Positions 25,420-33,988 of a stretch of DNA of 36,900 nucleotides are shown piece after piece. This DNA is from Lachnospiraceae bacterium UBA4631 (lineage in GTDB: Bacteria; Bacillota; Clostridia; Lachnospirales; Lachnospiraceae), in the NCBI GenBank assembly GCA_002406015.1, contig DHMX01000033.1, forward strand, positions 1 through 36,900, in the 5' to 3' direction. Below the pieces are notes generated by a model, which worked only from the letters and a program-made list of their open reading frames with translations, was not told the DNA's origin and searched no databases. Numbering within the stretch: the first letter of the stretch is position 1; each line of letters begins with the position of its first letter. Made by a program: the position numbers and the translations under genes.

Positions 25420-26400
25420 ATGGCAATTATAATGACCTTTATTCAAAAAGCAATCGGACAGGGAATTGCAATTTTATTCGGTGCGTCCGGTGAAATCGTA
25501 ACAGAGAAATCCGGCAACCTGAATCTGGGAATCCCCGGAATCATGTATATGGGCGGTATTTCCGGCTTGATGGGTGCATTTTTCTATGAGAGCCATACAG
25601 CATCCCCAAATGGTGTAATCGGAGCTTTGATTTCGATTATATGTGCCTTGCTGGCAGCAGCAATTGGCGGACTGATTTACAGCTTCCTCACCATTACACT
25701 CCGGGCAAATCAGAATGTAGTCGGTCTTGCACTGACCACATTTGGTATCGGCTTCGGTAACTTCTTCGGAGGTTCTATTTCAAAGCTGGCAGGTGGTGTT
25801 GGACAGATTTCCGTTATGACAACCGCAAGCGTATTCCAGAAGCAGATACCGGGCTTGTCAGAGATTCCGTTTATCGGACCGTTATTGTTTTCATATGGTT
25901 TTCTGACATACGTTGCAATTATAGTTTCGCTTGTTCTGGCATATGTCCTAAAGAAGACAAAGGTAGGACTGAACCTGCGGGCAGTCGGAGAGAGTCCGGC
26001 AACTGCGGATGCAGCCGGTATTTCCGTTTCCAAATATAAATATGTAGCTACCGTTATCGGTGCCATGATAGCAGGACTGGGCGGCTTATATTACGTTATG
26101 GAATACTTTGGCGGTACATGGTCCAATAACGGCTTTGGTGACAGAGGCTGGCTGGCAATTGCACTTGTTATTCTTGCATTGTGGAGTCCGTCAAAGGCAA
26201 TCATCGGCTCCATTCTGTTTGGTGGCTTGTATATATTAAGCATCTACATTCCGGGACTGACGCGTGCAACACAGGAATTAGTAAAAATGTCACCGTATGT
26301 GCTGACAATTATTGTATTAGTATTAAGCAGTCGGAGAAATAAGCTGGAAAATCAGCCGCCGGCAAGCTTAGGTGTACCGTATTTCCGGGAAGAACGGTAG
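25420..26400 (+). CDS. nucleoside ABC transporter permease 2
   Basis: This 326-residue membrane protein is the second BPD_transp_2 permease of the cassette, with eight or more hydrophobic segments. Typical markers are GASGEIVTEKSGNLNLGIPG near the start, and the ATADAAGISVSKYKYVATVIGA coupling loop near 210. GGAAAGGAGG at 25401-25410 sets ATG 25420 as the start, two bases after the stop of permease 1. The gene closes the operon and is followed by a convergent MerR-family gene. Confidence 0.92.
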   Translation: MAIIMTFIQKAIGQGIAILFGASGEIVTEKSGNLNLGIPGIMYMGGISGLMGAFFYESHTASPNGVIGALISIICALLAAAIGGLIYSFLTITLRANQNVVGLALTTFGIGFGNFFGGSISKLAGGVGQISVMTTASVFQKQIPGLSEIPFIGPLLFSYGFLTYVAIIVSLVLAYVLKKTKVGLNLRAVGESPATADAAGISVSKYKYVATVIGAMIAGLGGLYYVMEYFGGTWSNNGFGDRGWLAIALVILALWSPSKAIIGSILFGGLYILSIYIPGLTRATQELVKMSPYVLTIIVLVLSSRRNKLENQPPASLGVPYFREER

Positions 26401-26439
26401 AATATCAAATTAAGACTTATAAGCTCTGTAGATAAGACT

Positions 26440-27246
26440 TTACTCCTTCACTGGTAAGACAAGTCTTGAGCAGTACCGCTGGGTTTCAATTTCGCGGCCT
26501 GTATATGGAGCAACGATACCAAGAACACGTGGAGCACCTGTGGGTGTTAAGCCACGTGTTTTTGTTTCTCGTCCCAGTGTCAGCCATGCCTCATCTATGC
26601 CGGAATAATCACCGCAGTACAGCACCGATAATACACGACATTCCGGTAATACCACTGTATCCTCAGGTGCGTTTTCTGGTTGTACGGGAACACAGACAAC
26701 ATAAGGATATGGTTCATTGCTGATGTAACCCTCCAAATAATCCTGCCGGTCTGAAATGGTAAACAGCGGTTCTTCGGAGAGAACACAGCCCTGACGCACA
26801 CATTCACTGTAAAAATCATACATATCGGCGTACTTATCCGCAACCGTACGCCCCATACACTGCCGCATCCGGCAGGTCACAGCGGGCAGCCGCATAATCT
26901 GCACAGAGATGCTTGACCCATCCACCGTCCGGAGCTGCAGCTCTTCTACACTGCGTTGAAGGTCAAGTAGGCGGCTCTCTAATGCGGACAACAGTGTCGT
27001 TATCTCACCACCATGAGCAAAATAGTCTGCAATCTGCTCTGTGCTTAGCCCCATACTCTTGAATTTTTCAATTTGTAAAATGCGTGCCACATCGTGGTTA
27101 TCATAGTACCTCCGCCCACTCTTGGCTGCAATATAGGCAGGTGTAAGCAGACCTTTTTCTTCCATTCGCATCAGCGTACTGCGGGAAAGACCGCAGGCGT
27201 GAGCTGCCTCGGTAATCTGAAATAGCTTTTTTGTATTCGTTTCCAT
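26440..27246 (-). CDS. MerR-family regulator with GyrI-like effector domain (BmrR type)
   Basis: This 268-residue protein starts with a MerR helix-turn-helix and wing (FQITEAAHACGLSRSTLMRM, then GRRYYDNHDVARIL and LSTEQIADYF, about 10-78), followed by a short coiled coil near 85-105. Residues 115-268 form a GyrI-like small-molecule binding domain. It should bind a hydrophobic or cationic ligand and twist a promoter with a 19-base spacer. Such a site lies just upstream, between this gene and the divergent surface-protein gene, so it probably controls both itself and that gene. It does not carry the cysteines of metal-sensing MerR proteins. Confidence 0.9.
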   Translation of the reverse strand: METNTKKLFQITEAAHACGLSRSTLMRMEEKGLLTPAYIAAKSGRRYYDNHDVARILQIEKFKSMGLSTEQIADYFAHGGEITTLLSALESRLLDLQRSVEELQLRTVDGSSISVQIMRLPAVTCRMRQCMGRTVADKYADMYDFYSECVRQGCVLSEEPLFTISDRQDYLEGYISNEPYPYVVCVPVQPENAPEDTVVLPECRVLSVLYCGDYSGIDEAWLTLGRETKTRGLTPTGAPRVLGIVAPYTGREIETQRYCSRLVLPVKE

Positions 27247-27264
27247 ATTTTTTACTTCATCCCC

Positions 27265-27295
27265 TTGCTTCGTTCATAGATGAACGATGTATAAT
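27265..27295 (+). promoter_or_regulatory. MerR-type promoter with 19-base spacer (surface protein gene)
   Basis: On the plus strand TTGCTT (27265-27270) and TATAAT (27290-27295, perfect) are 19 bases apart. The spacer holds CGTTCAT-AG-ATGAACG (27271-27286), a perfect 7+7 inverted repeat. An overlong spacer with a centred dyad is the hallmark of promoters activated by MerR proteins. The adjacent regulator is the natural candidate. Confidence 0.75.
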
Positions 27296-27298
27296 GCT

Positions 27299-27326
27299 AT
27301 TATAAGAAAATCCGCCTTGCTGTCAA
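27299..27326 (-). promoter_or_regulatory. promoter of the merR-type gene
   Basis: On the minus strand TTGACA (27326 to 27321) and TATAAT (27304 to 27299) are 16 bases apart, both perfect. The dyad at 27271-27286 lies just downstream of this -10, near the transcription start, and would allow autorepression. Confidence 0.75.
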
Positions 27327-27380
27327 GTTCATGAGTGGACAAAAATAGTGAGAAACACCGGAAAAAGGAGTGAAGGAATC

Positions 27381-30098
27381 ATGAAAATTTGGAGAGGACT
27401 ATTGGGAGCAGCAGTGCTTGTGTGTGCCGTATTGTGCGTAACAAGCGTAAATGTAGTGGCAGACGATGGTACACATACGCACCCAATCTGCGGTGCAACG
27501 CATACAGATATTGGTGACCATGTGGGTGAATGTGCAGATGTTGTATGGACGGCGTGGGATGGAACGACGGATATTGACTATGGTGACAACAACACCGCCT
27601 ATGTCTATCTGACCGGTAACGCAACACCGTCAGATATGCTCGAAATCACCAGCGGAAAAACGCTCTATCTTTGTCTGAACGGATACAGCATCACAAGTAC
27701 CGATGATGGGACGAGTGCTTTTGATGCGGTCATCACTGTCTATGATGAAGCACGATTCGTATTGTGCGATTGTAAAAATGACACCGGTACAATCACTCAC
27801 TTGTCCGGTATGCATGGAAGGGGCGTGCGGGTCGGTGCCGGCTCCAAGGCTGCTTTTACTATGTACGGCGGCACAATCAGCGGTAATCATGTAGGCACTT
27901 CCGGCTATGGGGCTGACGGTGGCGGTGTGGAAATACAAAACGGTACCTTTACCATGTATGGTGGCAAAATTACCGATAACCATGTTGATGTAGCAAGCAA
28001 CTATGGCGGCGGTGCTGTATGTGCACAAAGCAGCGGTGCCTTTATTATGTACGGCGGTGAGATTAGCAACAACACATCGGCTGGTTCCGGTGGCGGTGTG
28101 AGTGCATGGGGAGGTGCTGCGAGGTTATACGGCGGCACAATCAGCGGCAACACAGCGGATGGAAACGGCGGCGGTATATGGCTGAACAGCAGACTTCCTA
28201 TATCCGGCAGTTTCAGCATCATCAATAACACTGCGGTCAATGGTGGCGGCGTGTATGTAAAGGGTCCGCTCACTCTGTCCGACAATGCCAGTATCACAGA
28301 CAACAAGGCAACCAACGGCAATGGCGGTGGTGTGTATTGCACCAACACTTGGAGTGATAATATTCTGACCATCTCCGATTCGGGAGAAATCGCAAGAAAC
28401 ACCGCAACAGGAGACGGCGGTGGTATTTACATAGACAAAGGCAATCTTGTTATTGAAGGCGGCAGTATCACAGACAACACCGGAACAGGCAATGGCGGTG
28501 GTGTGTATTTTAGCGGTAGTACATTCAAAATTTCCGGAGGTATCAGCATCACAGGGAACAAAAAGAACAGTGATGCGAACAACATCTACTTGGCAAAGTA
28601 CAAGAGCGTTGCTATTGTAGGTGAATTGACCGGTACTACTCCAATCGGTATAACGACGGAAGTAACACCGGATAGTTCCAGTTATGTTCGCATTGCTTCC
28701 GGCAATGCCGAATATGCCAAACCTGACAAATTTCAGTATGAAAACAGCAACACCCCTATCAGCGTAATTCTCAACAACAGTGGTAGCACCGCGACTCTCG
28801 TTGTGTGTGAACACAACTGGGGAACCATATGGAAAACGGACACGACCAGCCATTGGCACGAATGTGCTATCTGCAAGGGAAAGAACGATATAGCCACCCA
28901 CATCGGCGGTACGGCAACCTGTACAGAGAAAGCCATGTGCGAAGTCTGCGACCAGTTGTATGGTAATGTTCTCGGACATGATTTTACCGATGACACATGG
29001 CAGAGTGATGCCGACTGGCATTGGAAGAAATGCTCCCGTTGCGAGGCTATTGATGAAAAAGCTCAGCACACCGGCGGTACGGCTACCTGTAGGGACAGTG
29101 CGGTTTGTACCACCTGTTCTGAGAGCTATGGTGTATTAAATTCCGGTAATCATGTGGGAGGTGCAGAAATCCGAGGCATGACAGAAGCTACCGACGAAAA
29201 GGCTGGCTACACCGGTGACAGTTATTGCAAGGGCTGCAATACCAAGTTGTCCAACGGCACGACGATTCCAATGATTTCCAATCTGTCTGTTGGCATGAAG
29301 AGTGATTTGGCGGCGGCGGTTGCTGCCATGGAAAAGGTTTTGAACGATCAGAGCAGTGTTTACACAGATGAGCAGAAAAAGCAGCTTGTTGACAGCATAA
29401 ATGCAATAAAAACCGCACTGGAAAGCATCGAAAATACGGAAGAGGCTGTGAAAAAAGTGGAGGCAATGCCTGCCGCTGACAAGACTCAGCCGGATGACAA
29501 GGCTGCCATGGATGCCTACGAAGCTGCAAAGAATGCTTATGATGCTTTGTCTGCTGACGAAAAGCGAATGGCAGGTGAAAGCACCAAAACTGCTCTGGAT
29601 GCTATGTTAAAGGCATTGACTGCCTATGATGTTACTTACGGCAATGGCAGCAATTGGATGGAAAACGATAATAATACCGGCTTGACCTTTACGGTCAATG
29701 GCTACCATAAGAAATTTGCAGACATCGTTATCAACGGTGTGGTTGTGGATAAAAAATACTATGATATTGAGGTCGGCAGTACCATCATCACCTTAAAAGC
29801 GGAGTATTTGCAGACACTGCCTGCGGGAAAATACACACTCCTTGTTCAGTATACGGATGGAAGCACAGATGGAGAAGACACATTCACCATTGCGAAAAAT
29901 GGGACTACAACTTCGTCAAATCCGACGGAAACTGCTACTTCGTCAAATCCGACGGAAACTGCCGCTCCGTCAAATCCGACTGCGACATTTTCTCCGAAAA
30001 CAGCAGACAATAGTAAGCTTGGAGTATGGATAAGTATTATGCTTGTCAGTGCAGGCATATCGATGATATTGCTGCAGCCCTTCAAAAAGCGAAAATAA
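27381..30098 (+). CDS. large secreted beta-helix surface protein with C-terminal sorting signal
   Basis: The product is 905 residues from ATG 27381, with AAGGAGTGAAGGA upstream. Domains in order: a signal peptide to about residue 28; a region of GGTISGN- and NGGGVY-type repeats at about 150-395, typical of right-handed beta-helix/polymorphic surface proteins; a Cys/His-rich section at about 477-585 with repeated CEHNW- and GGTATC-type motifs; a three-helix segment at about 630-745; an X2/Ig-like strand domain at about 748-838; a Ser/Thr/Pro linker made of 9-residue repeats; and SPKTA at 871-875, a hydrophobic segment and KKRK. The ending looks like a sortase signal with Ala in place of Gly. 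The protein is probably wall-anchored; its ligand is unknown. Confidence 0.9.
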   Translation: MKIWRGLLGAAVLVCAVLCVTSVNVVADDGTHTHPICGATHTDIGDHVGECADVVWTAWDGTTDIDYGDNNTAYVYLTGNATPSDMLEITSGKTLYLCLNGYSITSTDDGTSAFDAVITVYDEARFVLCDCKNDTGTITHLSGMHGRGVRVGAGSKAAFTMYGGTISGNHVGTSGYGADGGGVEIQNGTFTMYGGKITDNHVDVASNYGGGAVCAQSSGAFIMYGGEISNNTSAGSGGGVSAWGGAARLYGGTISGNTADGNGGGIWLNSRLPISGSFSIINNTAVNGGGVYVKGPLTLSDNASITDNKATNGNGGGVYCTNTWSDNILTISDSGEIARNTATGDGGGIYIDKGNLVIEGGSITDNTGTGNGGGVYFSGSTFKISGGISITGNKKNSDANNIYLAKYKSVAIVGELTGTTPIGITTEVTPDSSSYVRIASGNAEYAKPDKFQYENSNTPISVILNNSGSTATLVVCEHNWGTIWKTDTTSHWHECAICKGKNDIATHIGGTATCTEKAMCEVCDQLYGNVLGHDFTDDTWQSDADWHWKKCSRCEAIDEKAQHTGGTATCRDSAVCTTCSESYGVLNSGNHVGGAEIRGMTEATDEKAGYTGDSYCKGCNTKLSNGTTIPMISNLSVGMKSDLAAAVAAMEKVLNDQSSVYTDEQKKQLVDSINAIKTALESIENTEEAVKKVEAMPAADKTQPDDKAAMDAYEAAKNAYDALSADEKRMAGESTKTALDAMLKALTAYDVTYGNGSNWMENDNNTGLTFTVNGYHKKFADIVINGVVVDKKYYDIEVGSTIITLKAEYLQTLPAGKYTLLVQYTDGSTDGEDTFTIAKNGTTTSSNPTETATSSNPTETAAPSNPTATFSPKTADNSKLGVWISIMLVSAGISMILLQPFKKRK
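29913..29993 (+). repeat. three tandem 27-base repeats in the surface protein linker
   Basis: Copies start at 29913, 29940 and 29967 and encode SSNPTETAT, SSNPTETAA and PSNPTATFS. The first two are nearly identical and the third has diverged. They form the wall-spanning linker, and copy number could change by slippage or recombination. Confidence 0.85.
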
Positions 30099-30102
30099 GC
30101 AT

Positions 30103-30990
30103 CTATGCCATGCTGCCCTCTTTCTTCCGGCGAATCAGGAACATTGCTAACGAGGCACCAATGATGATGACATAACCCAGAATGCTGAACGGTGTCGGAA
30201 TTTCATTCAGTACCAAAATACCCATGAGGGAGGAAAATACAATTTGCATATAATCGAAAATGGAAATATCCTTTGCCGGAGCATGGGTATAGGCAGCTGT
30301 AATGGAAAACTGTCCGCCTGAGGCAGCAAAGCCGGCAAGCATCAGGAACAAGAACTGTTGTCCGCTCATGGGTGTGTAATTTAAGATTAGGTAAGGCAAC
30401 GTTACCAGTGTTGAAAACAGAGAAAATGTAAATACAATTACCGGACCCTGAACCTTACGGTTTCCCAGAACTCGAACCATGGCATACGCAGTTCCGGCAC
30501 CGATTCCACCGATTAATCCGATGAGGGCAGGAAAGCTTATCATGGAACCAAAGCCCGGACGTAATATGAATAACACACCGATAAAGGCAACGACAACACA
30601 GATTGCCTGATACGGTGCTATCTTTTCCTTCAAAATAAAATAGGAAGCGATGATTGCAAAAAACGGTGACATTTTATTCAGCATATTAGCATCGGCAATC
30701 GCAAGATGGTCAATCGCATAGAAATTGCACAAAAGACCGATGGTTCCGCAAAAGGCACGTAAGAACAGATAACGTTTACAGCCCTTGGGAACCTTTAGGG
30801 AAATGTGATTCCTGCACAAAATGAAGCCGGCAAAAAAGAGTGCAACAATATTTCGGAAAAATGCCTTTTGCAAAGAAGGAATATCTCCGGAAAGCTTTAC
30901 AAACAGGCTCATGAGAGCAAAGAAAAAAGCCGCCATGAGTATAAATAAAATTCCCTTATTTCGTTCGCTCATACTATCTATCACTTCCAT
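30103..30990 (-). CDS. EamA/DMT-family transporter
   Basis: This membrane protein of up to 295 residues has ten hydrophobic segments in two repeated EamA halves. The first half begins ILFILMAAFFFALMSLFVKL; the loop SFPALIGLIGGIGAGTAYAM opens the second. Family members export or exchange metabolites such as amino acids or nucleotide-sugars; the substrate cannot be told. The start is uncertain between 30990 and an in-frame ATG at 30972 (MSERNKG), neither with a strong ribosome binding site. It converges on the surface-protein gene with only four bases between the stops. Confidence 0.88.
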   Translation of the reverse strand: MEVIDSMSERNKGILFILMAAFFFALMSLFVKLSGDIPSLQKAFFRNIVALFFAGFILCRNHISLKVPKGCKRYLFLRAFCGTIGLLCNFYAIDHLAIADANMLNKMSPFFAIIASYFILKEKIAPYQAICVVVAFIGVLFILRPGFGSMISFPALIGLIGGIGAGTAYAMVRVLGNRKVQGPVIVFTFSLFSTLVTLPYLILNYTPMSGQQFLFLMLAGFAASGGQFSITAAYTHAPAKDISIFDYMQIVFSSLMGILVLNEIPTPFSILGYVIIIGASLAMFLIRRKKEGSMA

Positions 30991-31040
30991 TATTCTTCAA
31001 ATTGCAATCAGCTTACACACTTCCGGTATGAATGTCAAGA

Positions 31041-31055
31041 GGAATTCAGAATTCC
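31041..31055 (+). promoter_or_regulatory. 15-base palindrome between divergent genes
   Basis: GGAATTC-A-GAATTCC is a perfect odd palindrome in the spacer between the EamA transporter and the thioesterase gene. It could be a regulator site; no bound protein can be named. Confidence 0.3.
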
Positions 31056-31126
31056 CAATCTGCCCGGAGTTAGTTCCGATTCTTAAACATATTATTAATA
31101 CACAGGAGGACGGAATCCGGAACATA

Positions 31127-31155
31127 TTTTCAAATCCGGACAAATGTGTTACAAT
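31127..31155 (+). promoter_or_regulatory. candidate promoter of the thioesterase/cysE pair
   Basis: TTTTCA (31127-31132) and TACAAT (31150-31155) are 17 bases apart, about 60 bases before the start codon. Two direct AATCCGGA copies, at 31114 and 31133, flank and overlap the -35 and spacer with a 19-base period, which suggests a regulated promoter. Confidence 0.45.
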
Positions 31156-31217
31156 ACAAACGCTATTAAAAAGATAGGAAATAGAGAAATGTGCAATGAC
31201 ACAAGATGGAGACAGTT

Positions 31218-31679
31218 ATGCAGGAACAAAAGAAACAGCAGGAACAGATAAAAAAACCACCGATTTCTAAGGAAGTACAGGCGGCATTGTGGGAACAAAT
31301 GCGGCAGAATGCGTATTTACGAGAACTACAGATAGAAATACTGGAAATTGAGCGGGGCTATGTAAAGGGAAAGCTTCAGGTAACAGATAAGGTTCTGAAT
31401 CCGTATGGGTCGGTGCATGGCGGTTGTTTGTTTTCGCTCGCAGATATTACGGCGGGACTGGCAGCCTGTACCTATGGCACATACGCATCGACGATTAACG
31501 GAGACATGGAGTATATTCTTCCGGCAATCCATACCGATTACATTATATGTGAGGCAAGAGAAATTCGGCAGGGAGTACACGTTTCACAGTATGAGGCGTT
31601 GCTATATGATGACAAGAACCAGTTAGTTGACCGGGCAACCTTTGCATTTTATATGATGAACCGCCCGGTAGTAGAATAG
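31218..31679 (+). CDS. hotdog-fold thioesterase (PaaI/YdiI-like)
   Basis: This protein of about 153 residues has a Gln/Lys-rich N-terminal arm, then a single hotdog domain. The signature NPYGSVHGGCLFSLADITAG near residues 62-81 is the active-site segment of PaaI-type thioesterases (HGG followed by an acidic residue in the long helix). It should hydrolyse acyl- or aryl-CoA thioesters in the cytoplasm. I prefer ATG 31218 because GGAGA lies at a proper distance; ATG 31206 is in frame but poorly served. It precedes serine acetyltransferase by 24 bases and is probably co-transcribed. Confidence 0.88.
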   Translation: MQEQKKQQEQIKKPPISKEVQAALWEQMRQNAYLRELQIEILEIERGYVKGKLQVTDKVLNPYGSVHGGCLFSLADITAGLAACTYGTYASTINGDMEYILPAIHTDYIICEAREIRQGVHVSQYEALLYDDKNQLVDRATFAFYMMNRPVVE

Positions 31680-31703
31680 ACAGAAAAGAGGCAGGATAAC
31701 TAT

Positions 31704-32651
31704 ATGAAAATGAATCAGACTACCATTCAACAGATTCAGCATACAGTGAGCGAAATCACACATAATTATGAGAGCAATGAGGTCCTGATGGCGAAGGATG
31801 GAAGACATCTGCCAAGCAGGGATACCATAATTCAAATGATAAAAGAATTAAGACGCATCATGTTTCCGGGATATTTCGGAGATGAAAATCTGGCAACCTA
31901 TGTAGGAGATTACTTTGTAGGCTCTCATTTGAATCATATCTATGAAGTATTAAAGGGGCAGATTGTAACAGCACTGATATATAAGAATACGGTTGCACTG
32001 GATGCAGAGCAGCAGGCACAAAAGACAGAACCGACCTGTCTGAGTCAGGAATTGGCAGAGCAGCAGGCAGAAACGATTTGCCAGTATTTTATCAGCCGGC
32101 TGCCGCATATCCAGCAAATGCTGTTAAAGGATGTGCAGGCAGGCTTTGACGGAGACCCTGCGGCTCAAAGCAAAGAGGATATTATAGTGTCCTATCCGGG
32201 TTTGTTTGCAATCTATGTATACCGGGTAGCACACGAATTATATATAAAACAGGTGCCGTATATTCCGAGAATCATGACAGAGTATGCACATAGCCGGACC
32301 GGAATTGATATTAATGCAGGTGCAACCATTGGCGAATATTTCTTTATCGACCATGGAACCGGAGTGGTAATTGGAGAAACTACCAATATCGGTAATCATG
32401 TGAAGCTGTATCAGGGTGTAACGCTGGGAGCGTTGTCTACACGTATGGGACAGCAGTTGGCAGGGGTAAAGAGACATCCGACCATTGAAGATAATGTAAC
32501 CATTTATTCCGGCTCTACCATTTTAGGCGGAGATACGGTTATCGGAAAGGGAACGGTAATAGGCGGTAATGCTTTCATTACAGAATCTGTTGCAGAAGCA
32601 ACGAAGGTAATTGTTAAGAATCCGGAAATGACCTTTAAGGGAAAACAATAA
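31704..32651 (+). CDS. serine O-acetyltransferase (EpsC/CysE type)
   Basis: This 315-residue enzyme has an extended helical N-terminal half and a C-terminal left-handed beta-helix of hexapeptide repeats: IDINAGATIGEYFFIDHGTG, then GVVIGETTNIGNHVKLYQGV and later repeats to IGGNAFI. The Asp-His pair of DHGTG is the catalytic base region, and the segment LAGVKRHPTIEDNV lies in the loop that binds acetyl-CoA. It makes O-acetylserine, the precursor of cysteine. The longer N-terminus is usual for the EpsC subgroup of Clostridia. GAGGCAGG precedes the start. Confidence 0.92.
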   Translation: MKMNQTTIQQIQHTVSEITHNYESNEVLMAKDGRHLPSRDTIIQMIKELRRIMFPGYFGDENLATYVGDYFVGSHLNHIYEVLKGQIVTALIYKNTVALDAEQQAQKTEPTCLSQELAEQQAETICQYFISRLPHIQQMLLKDVQAGFDGDPAAQSKEDIIVSYPGLFAIYVYRVAHELYIKQVPYIPRIMTEYAHSRTGIDINAGATIGEYFFIDHGTGVVIGETTNIGNHVKLYQGVTLGALSTRMGQQLAGVKRHPTIEDNVTIYSGSTILGGDTVIGKGTVIGGNAFITESVAEATKVIVKNPEMTFKGKQ

Positions 32652-32680
32652 AGAGGTCAAGGCATCAGCCTTCGACCTCT
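32652..32680 (-). terminator. convergent terminator hairpin
   Basis: AGAGGTC-AAGGC and GCCTT-C-GACCTCT form a twelve-pair stem with one bulged C and an ATCA loop. Read on the minus strand it is followed by TTTATTGTTTT, so it suits the glycosyltransferase, whose stop codon lies in the hairpin. On the plus strand it follows the acetyltransferase stop but lacks a T run. Confidence 0.6.
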
Positions 32681-33693
32681 GACTCAGACGGGAGGTGCAG
32701 TTGGGCTTGGTAATAGTCAGCCTGATTCGTATCTCCCAGTTTTTGATAGCAGCGAACCAGACCCTCAAGCGGTAAGGTCTGATGATAGATAAGTGACAGC
32801 TCGCTCTCTGTTTCATAAGCCGCATTATAGTACCAGAGGATTGCCTCCGGATAATCCTTACAGTCCTCATAATAATTGCCAAGACAGGTACATACCTCAG
32901 AGCAGCCGGTTCCGTCGGCAACATTTTTAAGAGCCGCTCCCAGAATTAGATGTAAGTCTTTGTTAATAACCCCACACTTCACAAGTACACATTGCACTGC
33001 TTTTAATTCAGCATCCGAAAGCGTTGTGGCAGACAGCTTGCGAAAATAGGCTTCTGCCGTTTGAAAATCCTTATCTGTGCCGGAGATAAAAAGCTCTTTG
33101 GCATACATAATGTTTAATTTAGAAGACAAGCTTGCTCCGGATTGTATTAAGGACTGCAAATTCGCAAAATCTCTCGCACTGTGATTTTCATGCGGTTTGT
33201 GAATAATAGCAATATCACTGTCATAAATAACCGGATTCATTCGCAGAGTTTCATGCAACGGGTCCTGCCAGTAAAATTCCCGCAGCCGCTTCACCAGCTT
33301 CGGACGATACTCCTTGTCATAATTATAGGTAGTTCCGTACTCCAACTGATTCGTATAGTACATCTGGACAACCTCTATTTCAGGGAGCAGAACCTGCTTC
33401 AAATCCTGTATCTGGCGGATATTCTCGGCATCAATAACCTCATCCGCATCGGCAATATAGATATAATCCATGGTTGCTTTTGAAAAGGAATAATTTCTGG
33501 CAGCAGAAAAATCATTTATCCACGCAAAATCATAGATGTGACTGGTATACAGAGAAGCAATCTCCTTTGTGCGGTCTGTAGAGCCCGTATCCACAATAAT
33601 GATTTCATCCGAAAAGGCTTGCACACAATCCAGACAGCGGGCTAAAATGGCTTCTTCATTTTTAACAATCATACAGGTGCTAATAGTAATCAT
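32665..33693 (-). CDS. family 2 glycosyltransferase with C-terminal helical repeats
   Basis: This 342-residue protein has an N-terminal GT-A domain: ISTCMIVKNEEAILARCLDC, VDTGSTDRTKEIA and the metal-binding IADADEVID. These are typical of the GT2 group often annotated as tetratricopeptide glycosyltransferases. The C-terminal third (about 200-330) is helical with TPR-like periodicity (YFRKLSATTLSDAELKAVQC; YEDCKDYPEAILWYYNAAYE). It should transfer a sugar to a surface polymer or protein; donor and acceptor are unknown. GAAGGGAGA lies before the ATG on the minus strand. It stands alone, convergent with cysE and divergent from dUTPase. Confidence 0.88.
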   Translation of the reverse strand: MITISTCMIVKNEEAILARCLDCVQAFSDEIIIVDTGSTDRTKEIASLYTSHIYDFAWINDFSAARNYSFSKATMDYIYIADADEVIDAENIRQIQDLKQVLLPEIEVVQMYYTNQLEYGTTYNYDKEYRPKLVKRLREFYWQDPLHETLRMNPVIYDSDIAIIHKPHENHSARDFANLQSLIQSGASLSSKLNIMYAKELFISGTDKDFQTAEAYFRKLSATTLSDAELKAVQCVLVKCGVINKDLHLILGAALKNVADGTGCSEVCTCLGNYYEDCKDYPEAILWYYNAAYETESELSLIYHQTLPLEGLVRCYQKLGDTNQADYYQAQLHLPSESEVEG

Positions 33694-33765
33694 AAAGGTC
33701 TCCCTTCTTTATAGTAACGGTGCAAGAAAAACAAATGTCTGCTTTGCAGCCGCTTGTTTCGCATG

Positions 33766-33873
33766 AAATCACCTTTGCAAGCAAGTGATTTCACTTCATT
33801 ATATCGTGATTTCATCACTCCATGCATTTCGTAAAATCACCTTTGCGAGCAAGTGATTTCACTTCATTATATC
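33766..33873. repeat. pair of 40-base direct repeats with internal palindromes
   Basis: Positions 33766-33805 and 33834-33873 are identical at 39 of 40 bases (one A/G change). Each copy can fold as AAATCAC...GTGATTT or as the overlapping perfect palindrome AAGTGA-TT-TCACTT. They lie 68 bases apart in the otherwise gene-free spacer between the glycosyltransferase and dUTPase genes. They could be a small repeated intergenic element or a double terminator. Nothing coding is seen in 33694-33988. Confidence 0.75.
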
Positions 33874-33988
33874 ATATTCCCCTAGCTTGGGAAAGAAATG
33901 AAATAATTCTAGCCAACGCGGAGAATCAATGTTAAAATGAATGGATATAACAAGGATAACGTATGATATTATGGAGGTTAGGAAGGAT

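Noticed and set aside
26466..26723. Plus-strand frame of 85 codons inside the merR-type gene
   Set aside because: It is antisense to the GyrI-like domain, with no start signal and no protein-like pattern.
28125..29069. Minus-strand frame of 314 codons inside the surface protein gene
   Set aside because: It is antisense to the Gly/Asn-rich repeats, where few stops arise on the other strand. It has no recognisable domain and the plus-strand protein is clearly real.
30821..31177. Plus-strand frame of 118 codons overlapping the start of the EamA gene
   Set aside because: Most of it is antisense to the transporter and the rest runs through the intergenic control region; the translated sequence has no family features.
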